From positions 124,001 through 188,000 of the forward strand of contig NZ_FOMQ01000005.1 in assembly GCF_900112675.1 (NCBI RefSeq): DNA of 64,000 nucleotides, read 5' to 3'. Under the pieces are notes generated by a model. It ran no database searches. It saw only the letters and a program-made list of their open reading frames with translations, and had not been told where the DNA came from. The translations under genes and the position numbers were made by a program. Shown here piece by piece: positions 60,753 to 64,000 of this stretch. How positions within the stretch are numbered: position 1 is the first letter of the stretch; every line of letters begins with the position of its first letter. The stretch comes from Paracidovorax konjaci (lineage in GTDB: Bacteria > Pseudomonadota > Gammaproteobacteria > Burkholderiales > Burkholderiaceae_C).

Positions 60753-62033
60753 ATGCTCGCAGCCTTCCGCACCCGATCCCGATCCGCCTCCGTCCGCCCC
60801 CTCTGGCAGGCCGCCCGCGCCTGGACCGCCTCGGCGCTGGTGCTCTCCGCCGGAAGCCCCGCGCAGGCCCAGCCCGACACCGCGCCGGCCACGCCGGGCC
60901 CCATCGCGCCGTGGGTGCGCCCGCTGGAGCGCGCGCTGGCCCAGGCCGAGGCGTCCAGCGGCGTGCGTATCGGCGTGCACGTGCGCGACCTGGAGACCGG
61001 CGCCTCGGCCTCGCTGCACGCCACGGAGCCCTGGTACCTGGCGTCCTCGGTGAAGGTGCCGGTGGCGATCGCGGTGCTGCGCGGGGTCGAGCGCGGCGAC
61101 TTCACGCTGGATACGCCGCTCACGCTGCGCGCGGCCGACTACGTGGACGGCGCCGGCGCCACGAACAGCCGGCCGGTGGGGGCGCCCCTCACGGTGCGCT
61201 ACCTGCTGGAGCAGATGATCGTCTACAGCGACAACACGGCCAGCGACATGCTGATCGGGCTCGTGGGCATCGGCACGGTGAACGCGGTGGTGCAGTCGCT
61301 GGTGCCGGCGGGCATCGGGCGCATCACCACGCTCGCCGACGTGCGCCGGCATGTATACGGCGTGCTCACGCCCCAGGCCGACCATCTCTCGGGCCCCGAC
61401 TTCCTCGCGCTGCGCCAGCAGCAGCGGCTGCACGGCGATGCGGCGGCGCGCGCCGCGCTCGCCAACCTGCTGCAGCTGCCCGAGCGCTCGCTCGCTCCCG
61501 CGAGCCTCGCCTCGGCCTACGAGACCTACTACGCCGGCGGCCTCAACAGCGGCCGGCTCGACGCCTATGCCGACCTGCTGGAGGCCCTGGTGGCCGGCCG
61601 CGCGCTCGATGCGCGGCACACCGCCTACCTGCTCTCGGTGATGGAGCGCGTGAAGACCGGCACACAGCGCATCAAGGCCGGACTACCGGCCGGAGCGCGA
61701 TTCGCCCACAAGACCGGCACGCAGCGGGCGCGAACATGCGACTCGGGCCTCATCACCGTGCCGCACCCGGCCAGGGAGCGGCGGGTGCTGGTGGTGGCCT
61801 GCACGCGCGGCGAACCTTCCACGGCCCGGTCCGATCGCGCGCTCCGGCAGGTGGGCATCGCCCTGTGCCAGTCGGGCCTGCTGTCCGACGGGAGATCGCA
61901 TGAAACTCGCTGCCCCACCCTGCCCTCCCGGCCCACCGGCCCCGGTTTCCCGGCCGATGCGCCAGCGGCTCGCCCGCCCGCTGCTGGCGGTGGCGCTACC
62001 CCTGCTGACGGCGCTGTGGACGACGACGCCTGA
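60753..62033 (+). CDS. Serine beta-lactamase-fold protein, first of a tandem pair
   Basis: A 426-residue protein. A signal peptide (LWQAARAWTASALVLSAGSPAQA) is followed by the class A-type fold: LASSVKVPVAIAVLRG (Ser98, Lys101), VYSDNTASDML (SDN, residues 159-161) and RFAHKTGTQRA (KTG). I do not see the ExxLN of the omega loop, so true carbapenem- or penicillin-hydrolysing activity is uncertain. The last 40 residues (after ALCQSGLLSDG) are Pro/Ala-rich, read through the start of the next gene and overlap it by 134 bases, which suggests a late loss of an earlier stop. A peptidase, esterase or lactamase role is possible. Confidence 0.85.
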   Translation: MLAAFRTRSRSASVRPLWQAARAWTASALVLSAGSPAQAQPDTAPATPGPIAPWVRPLERALAQAEASSGVRIGVHVRDLETGASASLHATEPWYLASSVKVPVAIAVLRGVERGDFTLDTPLTLRAADYVDGAGATNSRPVGAPLTVRYLLEQMIVYSDNTASDMLIGLVGIGTVNAVVQSLVPAGIGRITTLADVRRHVYGVLTPQADHLSGPDFLALRQQQRLHGDAAARAALANLLQLPERSLAPASLASAYETYYAGGLNSGRLDAYADLLEALVAGRALDARHTAYLLSVMERVKTGTQRIKAGLPAGARFAHKTGTQRARTCDSGLITVPHPARERRVLVVACTRGEPSTARSDRALRQVGIALCQSGLLSDGRSHETRCPTLPSRPTGPGFPADAPAARPPAAGGGATPADGAVDDDA

Positions 62034-63063
62034 CCGCGCGATCGCCGCGCCCGCCTGGGCCGAGGCCATGGGCCGGGAGGTGGAGCGCCTCGACCGCGAG
62101 ACCCCCGGCCAGTTCGGCCTCTACGTGAAGCGGCTCGACAACGGCGAGACCTTCGCCTACCAGGCGGACCGGCGCTGGTACCTGGCCTCCTCCGCCAAGC
62201 TGCCGCTGGCCATTTCGGTGCTCCAGGAAGTGCAGCAGGGCCGCCTGCGCCTGGACCAGGAACTGCGCGTGGAAGACCGCGACAAAGTGGACGGCTCGGG
62301 TGCGCTGGTCTGGCAGCCCGCAGGCACGCAGCACAGCGTGGAAACGCTGCTGCGCCGCATGCTGATGGACAGCGACAACACCGCCGCCAACCTGCTGATC
62401 CGCACGATCGGCGCGGACACCTTCAACACCCGCGCGCAGGCGCTGATGGGCGCGCGCAACGTGGGCACGCTCACCAACTTCACGCAGGTGCGCCAGGAGG
62501 TCTATGCGGAGCTGGACCCGCGGGCGCGCGAACTCGCCCCCATGGACCTGGTGCGCGTGGCCGCGGCGCCCATGGGCCCGCAGCGCGTGCAGGCCGTGGC
62601 GCGCGCCCTGGAGGTGAAGAAGGCCGACCTGAAGGTGGGCACCATGGACGAGGCCTACACGCGCTACTACACGCGCGGCCTGAACAGCGCCACGCTGGCG
62701 GGCTACGGCGGCATGCTGGAGCAGCTCGTGCGCGGCCGGCTGCTGACGCCCGAGAACACGCAGATGCTCTACAAGGACCTGAAGTTCGACACCTACGACG
62801 CCTACCGGCTCGAAGCGGGCCTGCCGCGCACCGTGCGCTTCATCCACAAGACCGGCACGCAGTGGCACCGCGCCTGCCACATGGGCGTGATCGACCCGCA
62901 GGACGGCGGCGCCCGCGCGATCGTGGTGGCGACCTGCGCCGAAGGCCTGGACGAGATGCGGCAGGCCGGACGGCTGTTCGAGCAGTTGGGGCGCACGATC
63001 ACGCGCACCCTGCTGAAGGACCGGTCGCCCTCCGCCGCCAGCGCCGCGCAGGCCAGCGGCTGA
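61900..63063 (+). CDS. Serine beta-lactamase-fold protein, second of a tandem pair
   Basis: A 387-residue paralog of the preceding protein. Active-site motifs are LASSAKLPLAISVLQE (Ser97, Lys100), LMDSDNTAANLL and RFIHKTGTQWH. A hydrophobic signal segment (RPLLAVALPLLTALW) follows an unusually long Pro-rich N-terminus. The ATG at 61900 has GGGAG five bases upstream; ATG at 61957 would give a more typical signal peptide but lacks a clear ribosome site. Again no canonical ExxLN is visible. Overlap with the first gene is 134 bases in another frame, so the two are transcribed together. Confidence 0.87.
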   Translation: MKLAAPPCPPGPPAPVSRPMRQRLARPLLAVALPLLTALWTTTPDRAIAAPAWAEAMGREVERLDRETPGQFGLYVKRLDNGETFAYQADRRWYLASSAKLPLAISVLQEVQQGRLRLDQELRVEDRDKVDGSGALVWQPAGTQHSVETLLRRMLMDSDNTAANLLIRTIGADTFNTRAQALMGARNVGTLTNFTQVRQEVYAELDPRARELAPMDLVRVAAAPMGPQRVQAVARALEVKKADLKVGTMDEAYTRYYTRGLNSATLAGYGGMLEQLVRGRLLTPENTQMLYKDLKFDTYDAYRLEAGLPRTVRFIHKTGTQWHRACHMGVIDPQDGGARAIVVATCAEGLDEMRQAGRLFEQLGRTITRTLLKDRSPSAASAAQASG

Positions 63064-63104
63064 CCGCCGCCGCCCCCCCGGCCGTCCCCCTGGCGCGGGG
63101 CGTG

Positions 63105-64000
63105 TCATGCCACGGCGGAGCCCTGGCGGCACACCCGCAGCACGTCGTCGCCGTAGGCCTCCAGCTTCTTGGCGCCCATGCCGCTGATGCCCTGCAGGTC
63201 GGCCAGCGACGCGGGCTGGCGCTCCGCGATCGCGGCCAGCGTGGCGTCGTGGAAGATCACGTAGGCCGGCAGGTTGTGCTCGCGCGCCACCTCGGCGCGC
63301 CAGGCCTTGAGGTTGATGAAGCGCGCCTGCGCGTCCGGCCCCAGGTTGGCGGCGGCCGCCGGCGGCGCGGTGCTGCGGCGCGTGCGCCGGGCCGGCGCGC
63401 TGGCCGTGGATTCGCGCAGCTGCACGGGCACCTGGCCCTTGAGCACGGGGCGCGAGCCTTCGGTGAGCGCCAGCGTATCGAAGCTGTGGCCGCTCTCCAG
63501 CATCACCTTGTGCAGCCCCACCGCACCCGTGGCCAGCAGCTGGCGCAGCACGCCGCGCAGCTGGGCCTCGGAATAATCTTTCCCGAGCCCGAAAGTGGAG
63601 AGCTTGTCGTGGCCGAACTGCTTCACCTTCTCGGTGTCCTTGCCGCGCACGATGTCCATGATGTGCCCGGTGCCGAAGGTGAGCCCGCTCGCCTCGTGCA
63701 CGCGGTAGATGGTGGACAGCAGCTTGCGCGCCGCGTCCGTGCCGTCCCACACCGCGGGCGGGTTGATGCAGTTGTCGCAGTTGCCGCAGGGCTCGGACGG
63801 CTCGCCGAAATAGCCCAGCAGCCGCACGCGCCGGCAGTCGGTGGCCTCGGCCAGGCCGAGCAGCGCGTCGAGCTTGCCGCGCATGACCTGCTTGAATTCC
63901 TCGCCCGCGGGGCTCTCGTCGATCATGCGGCGCTGGTTCACCACGTCCTGCAGGCCGTAGGCCATCCAGGCATCGGCGGGCAGGCCGTCGCGGCCGGCGC
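63105..64000 (-). CDS. recQ: ATP-dependent DNA helicase RecQ (5' part outside window)
   Basis: The C-terminal 298 or so residues of RecQ. The visible N-terminal edge, AGRDGLPADAWMAYGL, is helicase motif VI. The zinc-binding part follows (CRRVRLLGYFGE, PCGNCDNC), then the RQC winged helix (TFGTGHIMDIVRGKDTEKVK, STFGLGKDYSEAQLRGVLRQ) and the HRDC domain (LKAWRAEVAREHNLPAYVIF, DLQGISGMGAKKLEAYG). Convergent with the second beta-lactamase-fold gene; a 41-base gap without terminator separates them. The ATP-binding half lies beyond the right edge. Confidence 0.96.
   Translation of the reverse strand, partial: AGRDGLPADAWMAYGLQDVVNQRRMIDESPAGEEFKQVMRGKLDALLGLAEATDCRRVRLLGYFGEPSEPCGNCDNCINPPAVWDGTDAARKLLSTIYRVHEASGLTFGTGHIMDIVRGKDTEKVKQFGHDKLSTFGLGKDYSEAQLRGVLRQLLATGAVGLHKVMLESGHSFDTLALTEGSRPVLKGQVPVQLRESTASAPARRTRRSTAPPAAAANLGPDAQARFINLKAWRAEVAREHNLPAYVIFHDATLAAIAERQPASLADLQGISGMGAKKLEAYGDDVLRVCRQGSAVA

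Noticed and set aside
57068-61903. 1,611-codon plus-strand ORF across the helicase and nuclease genes
   Set aside because: It is the GC-rich shadow of two well-supported minus-strand genes with clear motifs; its translation is Arg/Gly/Ala/His-rich without domain features.
60753-63063. Confident assignment of the tandem pair as class A beta-lactamases
   Set aside because: SxxK, SDN and KTG are present, but the omega-loop ExxLN could not be found, so only the fold is claimed.

Overview
The window looks like a chromosomal segment of a high-GC beta-proteobacterium of the family Comamonadaceae, most probably Acidovorax/Paracidovorax. This is inferred from gene content and was not searched: several Bug (TctC-type) binding proteins, a metH split at the homocysteine-domain boundary with an S-adenosylhomocysteine (SAH) riboswitch, an MCP ending in WETF, and a small gene behind a plant-inducible-promoter (PIP) box, the hallmark of HrpX-controlled type III secretion regulons in plant pathogens. 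Coding density is very high. Many very long ORFs on the opposite strand are GC-rich shadows and are not annotated. I saw no rRNA, tRNA, insertion sequence or CRISPR array.

Layout. 1-9.7 kb: a DctD/DctB-type two-component system (the regulator runs off the left edge), a Bug receptor, a LivK-like binding protein, a chemoreceptor, an SDR/LysR divergent pair, and a candidate type III effector with PIP box and -10 box. 9.8-14.4 kb: a branched-chain amino acid ABC operon (binding protein, fused LivH-LivM permease, LivG, LivF). 14.5-26.7 kb: ferredoxin-NADP reductase, a glycine-zipper protein, a DUF72 protein, a YihY membrane protein, a diguanylate cyclase, a phospholipase C with a tiny lipoprotein gene, the metH cobalamin part under its SAH riboswitch, and a lipoprotein of unknown function.

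26.8-44.8 kb is the most cohesive accessory region. A four-rhodanese protein is followed by an eleven-gene run: three family-3 binding proteins, an Ldh2-type dehydrogenase, an FAD-linked D-2-hydroxyacid dehydrogenase, an aminotransferase, two permeases, an ATPase, a cysteine-dioxygenase-like cupin and a cystathionine-beta-lyase-like enzyme. Facing it is an operon encoding a cupin-rhodanese fusion protein, a Bug receptor and an alpha/beta hydrolase, with another Bug receptor transcribed divergently. The fusion joins in one chain what the first operon encodes separately. I read the whole as an uptake and catabolic island for a thiol or thioether amino acid; the substrate is unknown.

44.8-64 kb: LysR/DoxX/DODA-type dioxygenase, PACE pump with divergent LysR, a small membrane protein, a Fur-box-controlled TonB receptor, PPK2, glutamate dehydrogenase, an SMR pump, a Pro/Ala-rich protein with a Cys cluster, a secreted protein starting at TTG, a cytochrome b561 remnant, a LexA-box-controlled nuclease plus XPD-like helicase pair, two tandem serine beta-lactamase-fold proteins and the 3' part of recQ.

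A four-copy intergenic repeat (near 6.9, 15.4, 20.3 and 51.9 kb) has interleaved inverted arms that suggest a pseudoknot, with one compensatory arm swap between copies. Three of the four copies lie between convergent genes.
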